Positions 15,346 through 24,688 of a stretch of 64,000 nt of DNA are shown one piece after another (positions within the stretch are counted from its first letter, which is position 1; the number at the start of each line of letters is the position of its first letter). Below the pieces are notes generated by a model. The model was given only the letters and a program-made list of their open reading frames with translations, was not told where the DNA came from and ran no database searches. Source of the stretch: an uncultured Prevotella sp. (GTDB taxonomy: Bacteria; Bacteroidota; Bacteroidia; Bacteroidales; Bacteroidaceae). Position numbers and translations under genes: made by a program. The DNA lies in contig URRR01000002.1 of NCBI GenBank assembly GCA_900550365.1, forward strand, positions 90,894 through 154,893, written 5' to 3'.

Positions 15346-17325
15346 ATGAAAAAACATTACGTGCTACTGGCAGCTTTGACACTAACCTGTGTTGAAACAG
15401 CAATTGCCCAGAATCCTGACGTTATGGTTATACAGGCCAACAAGACAGGAGCCGAGATACAACCAACGATGTACGGACATTTTCTTGAAGACATCAACTA
15501 TGCTGCTGACGGAGGTCTGTATGCCGAACTTGTAAAGAACCGCTCGTTTGAATTTCCGCAACATTTCATGGGCTGGAAAGTTTTCGGCAACGTAAAATTA
15601 AAAAATGACGGTCCGTTTGACCGCAACCCACACTACGTTGAACTCTCGCCAACCGGACACGAAGTAAAGCTGACCGGTATTGAGAACGAGGGCTTTTTCG
15701 GAATAGGTATAAAGTCTGATGAGAGTTACCGTTTCTCTGTTTGGGCACGCGGTGCAGGCCAGAAGATAAGAATAGAACTTGTCAACACCGCGTCAATGGG
15801 CGAATCGCAAATCATCACTTCAAATGATATATCCATAACTTCAGACGGATGGAAGAAATATGAGACAATAATCACACCTAAACAGACATTCGCAAAAGCC
15901 CGTCTGCGCATATTCCTCGCCTCTAAAGGAAATGTTGACCTCGAACACGTGTCGTTGTTCCCGGTTGACACATGGAAAGGCCGCAAAAACGGTTTGCGTA
16001 AAGACCTTGCGCAGGCATTGGCCGACACAAAACCCGGCGTATTCCGCTTTCCTGGCGGTTGCATAGTAGAAGGAACTGACCTGGCCACACGCTACAACTG
16101 GAAGAACTCTGTAGGTCCGGTTGAGAACCGTCCCCTAAATGAGAACCGTTGGCAATACTCATTCAGCCACCGCTATTTCCCAGACTATTACCAGTCTTAC
16201 GGAATGGGATTTTTCGAATTGTTCCAGTTAGCCGAAGACATGGGTGCCGAGCCGTTGCCTGTCGTTAGCTGCGGACTTGCATGCCAGTTTCAGAACAACA
16301 GTGAGGATGCACACGTGAAAGTATCCGACCTCGGACCATACATCCAGGACGCACTTGACCTCATTGAGTTTGCCAATGGTGATACGACAACAACATGGGG
16401 ACGCCTGCGCGCAGAAATGGGACATCCCGCTCCGTTCAACATGAAGTACATAGCTGTCGGCAACGAACAATGGGGCGAGGGATATCCGGCACGCCTTGAA
16501 AAGTTTGTAGAGGCCATACGTAAGGCTTACCCTGACATCAAGATAATAGGTTCCGCAGGGCCTAATTCGGAAGGAAAAGATTTTGATTATCTTTGGCCAG
16601 AAATGAGAAAACTTAAAGTAGACCTTGTAGACGAGCACTTCTACCGCCCTGAGGACTGGTTCCTCGCCTCTGGCAACCGCTATGACAATTATGACAGGAA
16701 AGGTCCGAAAGTATTTGCCGGTGAGTACGCCTGCCACGGTAAAGGTAAGAAATGGAATCATTTCCACGCATCACTTCTTGAAGCCGCGTTCCTGACAGGT
16801 GTTGAACGAAACGCAGACATAGTGTACATGGCCACATATGCACCCCTGCTTGCTCACGTTGAAGGTTGGCAGTGGCGGCCAGACCTTATATGGTTTGACA
16901 ATCTTCGCTCGGTACGCACCTGCAGCTGGTATGTCCAGTGGCTCTACGGCCACAACCGCGGAACAAACGTTGTGCCGCTTACAATGGACGGCAAGCCTGT
17001 AAGCGGTCAACCCGGACAGAACGGGATGTTTGCAAGTGCGGTTTTGGACAAGCCGACCAATACATATATAATTAAGGTGGTAAATACTTCTGACAGCGCA
17101 CGCAAGATAAAGATTGAATTCCGTGGTCTGAAAAAATCCATAAAACTTGATAATGGGAAACGCCTTACGTTACATTCAGACAATCCTGACGCTGACAACA
17201 CTCTTGACAATCCGGCATTGATTGTGCCGCAAGAAAGTGCCATGGAAGTAAATGGCAGATGTATTGAGACAGAAATAGGCCCGGCTACATTCTCTGTGTA
17301 CAGAGTAACAGCTGACAAAGAATAA
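15346..17325 (+). CDS. GH51 alpha-L-arabinofuranosidase, secreted
   Basis: It removes terminal alpha-L-arabinofuranosyl groups from arabinan, arabinoxylan or arabinogalactan. The 659 residues begin with a signal peptide (about 1-21, cut after AIAQ). A carbohydrate-binding-like beta-sandwich (about 80-205) interrupts the start of the TIM barrel. The acid/base is Glu374 in GNEQWGEGYP and the nucleophile candidate is Glu460 in FAGEYACHG. The C-terminal all-beta domain characteristic of GH51 ends in SVYRVT. It is a lone gene, convergent with gtrA-like, with no SusC/SusD pair nearby. Confidence 0.93.
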   Translation: MKKHYVLLAALTLTCVETAIAQNPDVMVIQANKTGAEIQPTMYGHFLEDINYAADGGLYAELVKNRSFEFPQHFMGWKVFGNVKLKNDGPFDRNPHYVELSPTGHEVKLTGIENEGFFGIGIKSDESYRFSVWARGAGQKIRIELVNTASMGESQIITSNDISITSDGWKKYETIITPKQTFAKARLRIFLASKGNVDLEHVSLFPVDTWKGRKNGLRKDLAQALADTKPGVFRFPGGCIVEGTDLATRYNWKNSVGPVENRPLNENRWQYSFSHRYFPDYYQSYGMGFFELFQLAEDMGAEPLPVVSCGLACQFQNNSEDAHVKVSDLGPYIQDALDLIEFANGDTTTTWGRLRAEMGHPAPFNMKYIAVGNEQWGEGYPARLEKFVEAIRKAYPDIKIIGSAGPNSEGKDFDYLWPEMRKLKVDLVDEHFYRPEDWFLASGNRYDNYDRKGPKVFAGEYACHGKGKKWNHFHASLLEAAFLTGVERNADIVYMATYAPLLAHVEGWQWRPDLIWFDNLRSVRTCSWYVQWLYGHNRGTNVVPLTMDGKPVSGQPGQNGMFASAVLDKPTNTYIIKVVNTSDSARKIKIEFRGLKKSIKLDNGKRLTLHSDNPDADNTLDNPALIVPQESAMEVNGRCIETEIGPATFSVYRVTADKE

Positions 17326-17333
17326 GCCCAACG

Positions 17334-17738
17334 TCAGCTCAACTTCCTGAACACAAATCTTACAATGACAAAGTTCGTTGGTATGGCTATACAGTACACA
17401 GGCACAGGTGCCAGCACTCTGTCAACGCCTAAATGGATAAAGAGGTTAAGCAGGCTTATCTGCAACAGATAATTGAACGCATGGGCACAGATAAATCCCA
17501 ATCCGTTCTTAACCGACTTCCGACGGCGGAATGTATAACGGGCCGACATAATATAATTAAAGACAAGGCTTATAAAATAGCCGGCTGTATAGGCAGCATT
17601 AACACCCAAAACGCCGTGCAACAGCCAATATATGCCATAGTGCAGGGCTGTTGCCACGGCTCCTACTATGCCAAAACGCACTATCTCTTTTATCGTTTCC
17701 CGATTAAGGCGCATTTCTTTAAATGTTGTTACCAGCAT
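17334..17738 (-). CDS. GtrA-like small membrane protein
   Basis: A protein of about 134 residues with four hydrophobic helices (VRFGIVGAVATALHYGIYWL, YTAGYFISLVFNYIMSARY, FICAHAFNYLLQISLLNLF, VYCIAIPTNFVIVRFVF) and the GtrA hallmark NYIMSARYTFRRR between helices 2 and 3. GtrA proteins are thought to move undecaprenyl-linked sugars across the membrane or to assist cell-wall glycosylation. I chose the ATG at 17738; another ATG at 17714 would start at MRLNRET. It ends 8 bp from the GH51 stop (convergent). Confidence 0.87.
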   Translation of the reverse strand: MLVTTFKEMRLNRETIKEIVRFGIVGAVATALHYGIYWLLHGVLGVNAAYTAGYFISLVFNYIMSARYTFRRRKSVKNGLGFICAHAFNYLLQISLLNLFIHLGVDRVLAPVPVYCIAIPTNFVIVRFVFRKLS

Positions 17739-17867
17739 GCAAAGATACGTCAAAAATCCTTAGCAAAGCCATTAAGGCACATTATTTTACGTGAACCGAT
17801 ATTATTTGACTGCAAAGACTAACCATAAAAATAACCCTGCTTAGGCGGCATTATCGGTATAAATTAT

Positions 17868-17875
17868 TAATTTTG
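17868..17875 (+). promoter_or_regulatory. -7 box for glmS
   Basis: TAATTTTG, 21 bp before the chosen glmS start; the implied leader is about 15 nt, too short for a glmS ribozyme. Confidence 0.55.
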
Positions 17876-17896
17876 CAGAAAAATTATATTATCATC

Positions 17897-19747
17897 ATGT
17901 GTGGCATTGTAGGATATATCGGCTTCAGAAAAGCTTACCCTATTCTGATTGAAGGGCTTAAGCGCCTTGAATACCGCGGTTATGATTCTGCGGGCATCGC
18001 CCTTGTCAACGGAGATGGGCAGATGAATGTATATAAAGAGAAGGGTAAAGTGGCTAAACTTGAGGCTCTTGCAGCTGGACGCGACACGTCCGGAAGTTTA
18101 GGCATAGCCCACACCCGCTGGGCAACTCACGGCGAGCCGTCAGCCGTCAATGCTCACCCGCAGGTATCGCAGAGCGGACGCCTGGCTATAGTGCACAACG
18201 GCATTATAGAAAACTATGCAGACCTTAAAGAGTTCCTTCTCGGTAAAGGCTTTACATTCAAGAGTGAGACTGATACAGAAGTTCTCGTGCAGTTAGTGGA
18301 ATTCATGCAGCAGACTTACGGCAAAGACCTTGAAGGGGCCGTGGTAATGGCATTAAGACGTGTAGTGGGAGCTTACTCCATTGCAATAATAGACAAATGC
18401 TGTCCTGACAAAATTGTCGCCGCACGCAAGAGCAGTCCGCTCGTAATAGGTGTAGGCGAGGATTACAAAGAATTCTTCCTCGCATCTGACCCTCTTCCAT
18501 TCGGCGAATACACAAATAAGCTGATTTACCTTAACGACAACGAGGTTGCTTTATTAAGAAAAGGCCACGACGTAGAAATAAGGAATCTTGACAATAAGGA
18601 AATTGCGCACGATGTAAAAGAGGTTGACATTAATCTTGAGTCTTTAAGCCGTGGAAACTTTGAGCATTTCATGCTGAAAGAGATTTATGACCAGCCTGAA
18701 TGCATATCTGACTGCATGCGCGGACGTCTGCTGCGCGGACAAAAACGCATCGTACTGAGCGCATTGTCACTGCATCGTGACGAACTTACACATGCCGGAA
18801 GATTTATAATCGTGGCATGCGGCACATCGTGGCACGCAGGGCTGGTTGGCAAACAGCTAATCGAGCAGTGGGCAAAAGTCCCTGTTGAAATCGAATATGC
18901 TTCGGAGTTCCGTTACCGTAACCCTGTTATCATGCCAGGTAATGTTGTCATAGCCATATCGCAAAGCGGAGAGACGGCAGACACTCTTGCAGCTTTTGAG
19001 CTGGCAAAGAAGAACGGAGCATTATGTTTCGGCATCGTTAACGTAGTCGGCTCAAGCATTGCCCGTGCTTCTGACACAGGAATTTACATCCACGTAGGAC
19101 CGGAAATAGGCGTAGCATCAACAAAGGCTTTCACTGGCCAGGTTACAGTTCTTACATTGTTCGCTCTGGCTCTGGCTCATGAACGTGGCACAATTTCACA
19201 AAGTGAATATGAAGAAACGATTGAAGAACTGGGCCGTATTCCTGACAAAATGAAAGCTGTGCTCGCCAAGAATAATGACATCAAGGAGATTGCCCTCACA
19301 CTGACTTATGCTGAAAACGCTCTGTACATGGGCCGCGGATACAACTACCCGGTGGCATTGGAGGGAGCGTTGAAATTGAAGGAAATCAGTTATATCCACG
19401 CTGAAGGCTATCCGGCTGCCGAAATGAAACACGGCCCGATAGCGCTTATTGACGAGGACATGCCCGTAGTTTTTGTCGCTACACACCATCAGTTGTATAA
19501 AAAGATATTAAGTAATATTGAAGAGGTTAAGGCCCGCAACGGCCGTATCATAGCTGTTGTAACTGAAGGCGACGAGGCTGTCAGCAATATTGCAGAGGCT
19601 GTAGTGGCCGTTCCCCCTACCCTGGCACCGCTTGCACCGCTGCTGTCTGTCATCCCGTTGCAGCTGATTGCCTATCATGTAGCTGTAGCCAAGGGACTTA
19701 ACGTTGACCAGCCAAGAAATCTGGCCAAATCAGTAACAGTAGAATAA
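17897..19747 (+). CDS. glmS: Glutamine-fructose-6-phosphate aminotransferase (isomerizing)
   Basis: It makes glucosamine 6-phosphate, the entry to UDP-GlcNAc for peptidoglycan, LPS and surface polysaccharide. The start at 17897 is fixed by chemistry: processing of the Met must expose the catalytic Cys2 (MCGIVGYIG); an upstream in-frame ATG at 17873 would bury it. The glutaminase domain covers about 1-235 (HTRWATHGEPS, HNGIIENY). Two SIS isomerase domains follow (SQSGETADT, ASTKAFTGQ, EMKHGP), with the C-terminal LAKSVTVE. The length of 616 is normal. fmt follows after 45 bp. Confidence 0.96.
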   Translation: MCGIVGYIGFRKAYPILIEGLKRLEYRGYDSAGIALVNGDGQMNVYKEKGKVAKLEALAAGRDTSGSLGIAHTRWATHGEPSAVNAHPQVSQSGRLAIVHNGIIENYADLKEFLLGKGFTFKSETDTEVLVQLVEFMQQTYGKDLEGAVVMALRRVVGAYSIAIIDKCCPDKIVAARKSSPLVIGVGEDYKEFFLASDPLPFGEYTNKLIYLNDNEVALLRKGHDVEIRNLDNKEIAHDVKEVDINLESLSRGNFEHFMLKEIYDQPECISDCMRGRLLRGQKRIVLSALSLHRDELTHAGRFIIVACGTSWHAGLVGKQLIEQWAKVPVEIEYASEFRYRNPVIMPGNVVIAISQSGETADTLAAFELAKKNGALCFGIVNVVGSSIARASDTGIYIHVGPEIGVASTKAFTGQVTVLTLFALALAHERGTISQSEYEETIEELGRIPDKMKAVLAKNNDIKEIALTLTYAENALYMGRGYNYPVALEGALKLKEISYIHAEGYPAAEMKHGPIALIDEDMPVVFVATHHQLYKKILSNIEEVKARNGRIIAVVTEGDEAVSNIAEAVVAVPPTLAPLAPLLSVIPLQLIAYHVAVAKGLNVDQPRNLAKSVTVE

Positions 19748-19792
19748 AAACTGAAATTAAGATACATATCAGTAGAAAGAGAGCTGAGACAT

Positions 19793-20779
19793 ATGACAAA
19801 GAAAGATTTAAGGATAGTTTTCATGGGTACGCCTGAGTTTGCAGTAGGCACGCTGCAGGCTTTGGTTGACGGCGGATATAATATCGTGGCAGTGGTGACA
19901 CAGCCTGACAAGCCTGTGGGCCGCCATCAAGACACACTTATGCCATCTGCCGTAAAGCAATATGCAACGAGTATCGGACTACCGGTGCTTCAACCTGTAA
20001 AAATGAAAGATCCTCAGTTTATTGAGGAGTTGGCCGGTTATCATGCTGACCTGCAGGTTGTAGTAGCATTCAGAATGCTGCCTGAGGTTGTATGGGCAAT
20101 GCCTCGTTTCGGAACGTTTAATGTTCACGCAGCACTGCTGCCGCAATACAGAGGAGCCGCACCTATCAACTGGGCCGTAATAAACGGTGAGAAGCAGACA
20201 GGCGTAACTACGTTCTTCCTTGACCATGAGATTGATACCGGACGTATAATCATGCAGGCTCCGTTTGACATTAAAGACGATTATAATGTCGAAGATGTTT
20301 ACGATGGACTTATGAAGCTCGGTGCAGACTTGGCTATCAGGACAATAGACAAAATTATTGAAGGCGACGGTCATGTTGACTCTTTACCGCAGGAAGAGAT
20401 GATGCCGGTAGGGAAAGAGCTTCACAGTGCGCCGAAGATTTTTAAAGAGACATGCCAGATAGATTGGACTTTGCCCGCTTTAAGAATACACAATTTTGTA
20501 AGAGGCCTGTCACCTTACCCCGGTTCATGGAGTAATCTTACAGACAATGTTGGAAAGTCAACAGTACTGAAAATATTCAAAACGTCATTGACAGACATTA
20601 CTTGCGACGCGAAAAAACAAGGTACAATCATTGTAAACAGCGGGCACATATTAGTTGCAACGGCAGACAAATGGCTTCAATTGGACGAAATACAGTTGAG
20701 CGGCAAGAAAAGAATGGATGCCAAGGCTTTTCTTAATGGTTTCAGAAACATTGAGAATTATATGTTGACACACGTATGA
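19793..20779 (+). CDS. fmt: Methionyl-tRNA formyltransferase
   Basis: It formylates initiator Met-tRNA using 10-formyl-THF. The N-terminal Rossmann domain begins LRIVFMGTPEFAVGTLQAL. The catalytic region FNVHAALLPQYRGAAPINWA carries the Asn and His, and HEIDTGRI the Asp. The C-terminal OB-fold covers about 205-320. The length of 328 is slightly over 310, as is usual in Bacteroidales. Likely co-transcribed with glmS. Confidence 0.96.
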   Translation: MTKKDLRIVFMGTPEFAVGTLQALVDGGYNIVAVVTQPDKPVGRHQDTLMPSAVKQYATSIGLPVLQPVKMKDPQFIEELAGYHADLQVVVAFRMLPEVVWAMPRFGTFNVHAALLPQYRGAAPINWAVINGEKQTGVTTFFLDHEIDTGRIIMQAPFDIKDDYNVEDVYDGLMKLGADLAIRTIDKIIEGDGHVDSLPQEEMMPVGKELHSAPKIFKETCQIDWTLPALRIHNFVRGLSPYPGSWSNLTDNVGKSTVLKIFKTSLTDITCDAKKQGTIIVNSGHILVATADKWLQLDEIQLSGKKRMDAKAFLNGFRNIENYMLTHV

Positions 20780-20799
20780 ACGCATAATCAAACAAGTAA

Positions 20800-20845
20800 A
20801 GAGTATATGAATATCCATTAATCTTTGGATGTATTCATATACCCT
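20800..20845. terminator. Bidirectional terminator between fmt and the acetyltransferase
   Basis: GTATATGAAT (20803-20812) pairs with ATTCATATAC (20832-20841), extended by TCCA/TGGA; the arms are flanked by AAAGA and TCTTT. It serves two converging genes, and its right arm overlaps the last codons of the acetyltransferase. Confidence 0.5.
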
Positions 20846-21360
20846 TTCTTTATAAACCATGACTCATCGGCAGACAATAGTAACCGTTTCTTTGCTGAAC
20901 GCGTAAGTCCTTTGCTGTCAAGATTATACTGATTGTTCTTTTTTACATAGTCGTCAACAGTACATATAAACCGGGCCGGATTGCCTCCAACTACACTACC
21001 TGACGGTATCGAACGGCACACCACGCTGCCGGCAGCAATAAGCACATTGTCTTCTACGGTTACACCGGGCATTATAAGAGCATTGTTGCCAATGTAAACA
21101 TTATTACCAATTATTACCCGGCCAAAGCAATCAAACTTGGGAAACTTCATCCTCGCAACCTGGCTGCCACCATGAGTAAAAATCTTTACACCATGAGTTA
21201 TCTGACAATTTGAACCTATTTTTATCAGGAACGGCTCTGCCTCGCTCCAAAAGCATGAAGCAAAAGTTGTGTTATCGCCAAACTGTACACCTGCTTTCCT
21301 TGCAAGTTTAAGATATGACGGATGCTTTTTCCTAAAAAGTTTTAAAAATGAGAACGACAT
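20818..21360 (-). CDS. Hexapeptide-repeat acyltransferase
   Basis: A 180-residue left-handed beta-helix protein of the CysE/LacA/NodL group. Hexapeptide-like rungs run from about residue 28 to 135 (IGSNCQITHGVKIFTHGG, IIGNNVYIGNNALIMPGVTV, VLIAAGSVVCRSIPSGSVVG), followed by the usual GNPARFI. Such enzymes acetylate sugars or serine from acetyl-CoA. No neighbour indicates the acceptor; the family often modifies surface polysaccharide. It is convergent with fmt. Confidence 0.85.
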   Translation of the reverse strand: MSFSFLKLFRKKHPSYLKLARKAGVQFGDNTTFASCFWSEAEPFLIKIGSNCQITHGVKIFTHGGSQVARMKFPKFDCFGRVIIGNNVYIGNNALIMPGVTVEDNVLIAAGSVVCRSIPSGSVVGGNPARFICTVDDYVKKNNQYNLDSKGLTRSAKKRLLLSADESWFIKKGYMNTSKD

Positions 21361-21497
21361 ATAGTTAAAACAAATAGAATTTTATTATAAAATACAAATA
21401 TATCAACCGTTTCTTAAAAATGCAAAATAATTCAAATATTTGTTTTCCTGTTTTTGTTTTTTTTACAAAAAAGTTTTATTATCCCACATCATTTAAC

Positions 21498-21505
21498 TAA
21501 CTTTG
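21498..21505 (+). promoter_or_regulatory. -7 box for mnmA
   Basis: TAACTTTG, 88 bp before the mnmA ATG, in an otherwise AT-rich 230-bp divergent intergenic region. Confidence 0.5.
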
Positions 21506-21593
21506 CACTAAGACAAATATAAATACAAGGTTTCACCCACTATGGTATATTTATAAAGTATGCCGAGAAAAAGACACTTCTGAAATTTAGATT

Positions 21594-22682
21594 ATGAATT
21601 ATGAATTACTTAACGGCAAACGTATTGCCGTACTTCTGTCGGGAGGCGTTGACAGTTCTGTTGTAGTTTACGAACTGGCATCAAAAGGATTCCGACCAGA
21701 TTGTTTTTATATAAAAATAGGTCCTGAGGAAAGTGAGGAATGGGATTGCTCAAGCGAAGAGGATCTTGAAATGGCAACATCTGTAGCTGCAAAATACGGA
21801 TGCAAGCTTGAGGTTGTAGACTGTCATAAGGAATACTGGAACCAGGTGACACGTTACACGATGGAAAAAGTCAAAGCGGGATTTACACCTAATCCGGATG
21901 TTATGTGCAACAGATTGATAAAATTCGGTGCATTTGACACAAAAGCCGGACATGAATATGACCTTATTGCAACTGGACATTATGCCCAGACTGAAATAAT
22001 CAACGGCATGAAATGGCTGACAACAAGTCCTGACCCGGTAAAAGACCAGACTGATTTTCTTGCGCAGATACAGAACTGGCAACTTAAAAAAGCGCTTTTC
22101 CCTATCGGCGGAATGATGAAAGAAGAAGTCCGCACTATAGCTGAGCATGAACATCTTATCAACGCAAAGCGTAAGGACAGTCAAGGCATTTGTTTCCTGG
22201 GAAAAATCAACTACAATGATTACATCCGCAAATATCTCGGTGAAAAACCAGGCGATGTTCTTGAACTGGAAACAGAAAAGAAAATAGGAAGTCATAAGGG
22301 GCTATGGTTCCACACGATAGGCCAGCGTCACGGGCTAGGTTTCGGTGGTGGTCCGTGGTATGCAGTTAAGAAAGACATGCAAGCCAACATTCTATATGTA
22401 AGCAGAGGATATGATCCAAAGTCCGCATACAAAAAAGACTTTAATATCCATGACTTCAATTTTCTGACATGTGACCCATGGCAAAAAGTTGAACAAATAA
22501 ACGTAACTTTCAAGATTCGCCATACTCCTGAATTTCACAAAGCCTCAATCGAACGTGCCGGTGACAACGCCTTTACAATACATTCAAAAGATCCAATACA
22601 CGGAGTCGCACCGGGCCAGTTCTGCACAATATATGACGAGATGCATCACAAATGCATTGGAAGCGGCGAGATTTGTATATGA
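21594..22682 (+). CDS. mnmA: tRNA-specific 2-thiouridylase
   Basis: It thiolates U34 in the anticodon of Lys, Glu and Gln tRNAs. The PP-loop SGGVDSS is at 16-22. The two catalytic cysteines are Cys105 (NPDVMCNRLIKFG) and Cys200 (KDSQGICFLGKI). The central IGQRHGLG and the C-terminal beta-barrel (FTIHSKDPIHGVAPGQF) are intact. The length of 362 is normal. It converges on recQ with an 11-bp gap. Some Bacteroidales carry two MnmA paralogues; only this one is in the window. Confidence 0.94.
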   Translation: MNYELLNGKRIAVLLSGGVDSSVVVYELASKGFRPDCFYIKIGPEESEEWDCSSEEDLEMATSVAAKYGCKLEVVDCHKEYWNQVTRYTMEKVKAGFTPNPDVMCNRLIKFGAFDTKAGHEYDLIATGHYAQTEIINGMKWLTTSPDPVKDQTDFLAQIQNWQLKKALFPIGGMMKEEVRTIAEHEHLINAKRKDSQGICFLGKINYNDYIRKYLGEKPGDVLELETEKKIGSHKGLWFHTIGQRHGLGFGGGPWYAVKKDMQANILYVSRGYDPKSAYKKDFNIHDFNFLTCDPWQKVEQINVTFKIRHTPEFHKASIERAGDNAFTIHSKDPIHGVAPGQFCTIYDEMHHKCIGSGEICI

Positions 22683-22693
22683 GAACAATGCCT

Positions 22694-24589
22694 TTATAAA
22701 GACAGGTTGCCGTCGCGTACATATATCTTTTCTTCACTTATAAGATACTCAAGAGCCTCTTTCAGTATGCTACGGTCAATAGAAATATCGTTCAGTTCAG
22801 ACAAAGGATGCATGGCTTTGTCAGCAAGCAGATTCATGATTTTATCCGCTGCGTCAGCCATTGCTTCCTTCTGTCTTGGATTTTTGGTCTGATTACGACA
22901 CACGTCACATTGCCCACAGTCTGAAGAACGTGTTTCACCAAAGTACCTCAATAACTGACGGCTACGACAGATATAATCATTCTCAGCATAATTTATCATT
23001 GCCTCAATGCGTGCGGCATACTCCTGTTTACGGTCATCATAAATATCTTTCGGAAATACAAGCCGTTCAGCCTCTTCACGTCTTTGCACATACTTGATAT
23101 GAGGAATCTTTTTACGAGGGATATATCTTATTATGTTACGCTGCGTCAGACTTTTCAAGATAAAATATATCTCCTCACGTTTCACCCCTGTTTGCACGGC
23201 AAGCAGACTCTCATCAATATAACACAAGTCAGTGAAAAGTCCCCCATAGTTTCTCAAAAGGGCGGTAATAACTGCATTTTCATTGTCATTAAGGCTGTCA
23301 AGCCTGTATAGCTCCTCACGTCCGAGTCTGATGTACACTTGTGACATATTGTCACGTTCATCCTCATATTCAATATATCCAGCCCGTGAAAGTATCTTCA
23401 AAGCAGAATTAACCTGTACAGGAAAATGCTTGAAGTAGAAGCAGAAAGTATCTATATTAAATTCAAAGCGGCATCCGCATCCGCTTCCCATGCCTATCTG
23501 GTAGTAATAAGCTAAATGCTCATAAACGCCACGTATATAATCCTTATCGGGAAAAGTCTCACTGATTCTCCGCTCAAGTTTAACCTTATCGTTACCGTCA
23601 AAAAGCAATACGGCATATGCCTGCTTACCATCACGGCCTGCACGCCCTGCTTCCTGAAAATATGCTTCAATGGAATCAGGACTGTCTATATGTACTACAA
23701 GTCTTACATCCGGCTTGTCAATGCCCATACCAAATGCATTGGTGGCCACAATAACTCTCTTTTCGTCTTCCTGCCACTGCTTCTGCCGCAGATCACGTGT
23801 GGAGCTCTCAAGTCCCGCATTATAAAATGTCGCACTTATTCCGCTGTTTTCCAGTTCTTTGGCAATCTCTTTTGTACGCTTACGACTACGTACATAAACT
23901 ATAGCCGGACCGTCAATAGCCTTTAGCAGTCGCAGCGTCTCATTAATTTTATCACTCGTATAATTTACCACATAAGCAAGATTCTTACGCTCAAAGCTCA
24001 TGCGGAAAACATTTTTTTGACTAAAACCGAGTCTTATCTGAATATCATCTATAACCCGTTCTGTTGCCGTTGCCGTAAGGGCGAGTACTGGCGCGTCAGG
24101 CTTTATCTTACGAATTTCACTTATTTTCAAATATGACGGACGGAAATCATATCCCCACTGACTTATACAATGAGCCTCATCTACAGTAATGAAACTTACC
24201 TTCATATGGCTCAATTTCTTCTGAAACAGCTCGGAAGACAATCGTTCAGGGGAAACATACAGAATCTTTACGCCACCGAAAATAGCATTCTCCAATGTCG
24301 TTATCACCTCTGCATGCATCATTCCGGAATATATGGCTGCCGCTTTTATTCCACGTTTGCGCAGATTATCAACCTGGTCACGCATCAACGCGATGAGAGG
24401 TGTTATCACAATACACACTCCACTCGTAGCCAATGCCGGCACCTGGAATGTCAGCGACTTGCCTCCGCCAGTTGGCATAAGCCCCAATGTATCCCGGCCA
24501 GCCCCGATACTTTCGATAATCTCACGTTGTATTCCGCGGAAATCATCATAGCCCCAATATTCCTTTAATATCTGAAGATATTTGTCCAT
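22694..24589 (-). CDS. recQ: RecQ-family ATP-dependent DNA helicase
   Basis: A 631-residue 3'-5' helicase for recombination and fork repair. Walker A MPTGGGKS ends at 45, the DEAH box is DEAHCISQWGYDFRPSY, and motif VI is QEAGRAGRDG. A zinc-binding cluster (CRSRQLLRYF, then CGQCDVC) lies near 540-570. After it comes a short winged-helix-like tail (DISIDRSILKEALEYLISEEKIYV) rather than a clear HRDC domain, as in one of the two RecQ types common in Bacteroidales. It lies downstream of recJ on the same strand, separated by a 98-bp repeat-containing gap. Confidence 0.93.
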   Translation of the reverse strand: MDKYLQILKEYWGYDDFRGIQREIIESIGAGRDTLGLMPTGGGKSLTFQVPALATSGVCIVITPLIALMRDQVDNLRKRGIKAAAIYSGMMHAEVITTLENAIFGGVKILYVSPERLSSELFQKKLSHMKVSFITVDEAHCISQWGYDFRPSYLKISEIRKIKPDAPVLALTATATERVIDDIQIRLGFSQKNVFRMSFERKNLAYVVNYTSDKINETLRLLKAIDGPAIVYVRSRKRTKEIAKELENSGISATFYNAGLESSTRDLRQKQWQEDEKRVIVATNAFGMGIDKPDVRLVVHIDSPDSIEAYFQEAGRAGRDGKQAYAVLLFDGNDKVKLERRISETFPDKDYIRGVYEHLAYYYQIGMGSGCGCRFEFNIDTFCFYFKHFPVQVNSALKILSRAGYIEYEDERDNMSQVYIRLGREELYRLDSLNDNENAVITALLRNYGGLFTDLCYIDESLLAVQTGVKREEIYFILKSLTQRNIIRYIPRKKIPHIKYVQRREEAERLVFPKDIYDDRKQEYAARIEAMINYAENDYICRSRQLLRYFGETRSSDCGQCDVCRNQTKNPRQKEAMADAADKIMNLLADKAMHPLSELNDISIDRSILKEALEYLISEEKIYVRDGNLSL

Positions 24590-24603
24590 AGGCTTTTTGA
24601 AGT

Positions 24604-24688
24604 CAAGAATTAAGAGTTAAGAATTAAGAAAAGGGCGTTGATAAATCACATGACATATTTTCTTAATTCTTAACTCTTAATTCTTAAC
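24604..24688. repeat. Inverted TTAAGAA heptad repeats between recJ and recQ
   Basis: Two blocks of a 7-bp-period repeat (TTAAGAA/TTAAGAG) face each other around a 30-bp spacer and could form a long AT-rich hairpin. The same heptads recur at 32990-33155. The element sits just after the recJ stop and before the recQ start. Confidence 0.75.

Noticed and set aside
16228..16767. 179-codon minus-strand ORF inside the GH51 gene
   Set aside because: Antisense shadow of a well-supported glycosidase; composition reflects the opposite codon bias.
17754..17896. glmS ribozyme or riboswitch before glmS
   Set aside because: The predicted leader is about 15 nt and no pseudoknotted ribozyme core is seen.
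21750..22295. 181-codon minus-strand ORF inside mnmA
   Set aside because: Antisense shadow of mnmA, whose catalytic cysteines are all in frame on the plus strand.
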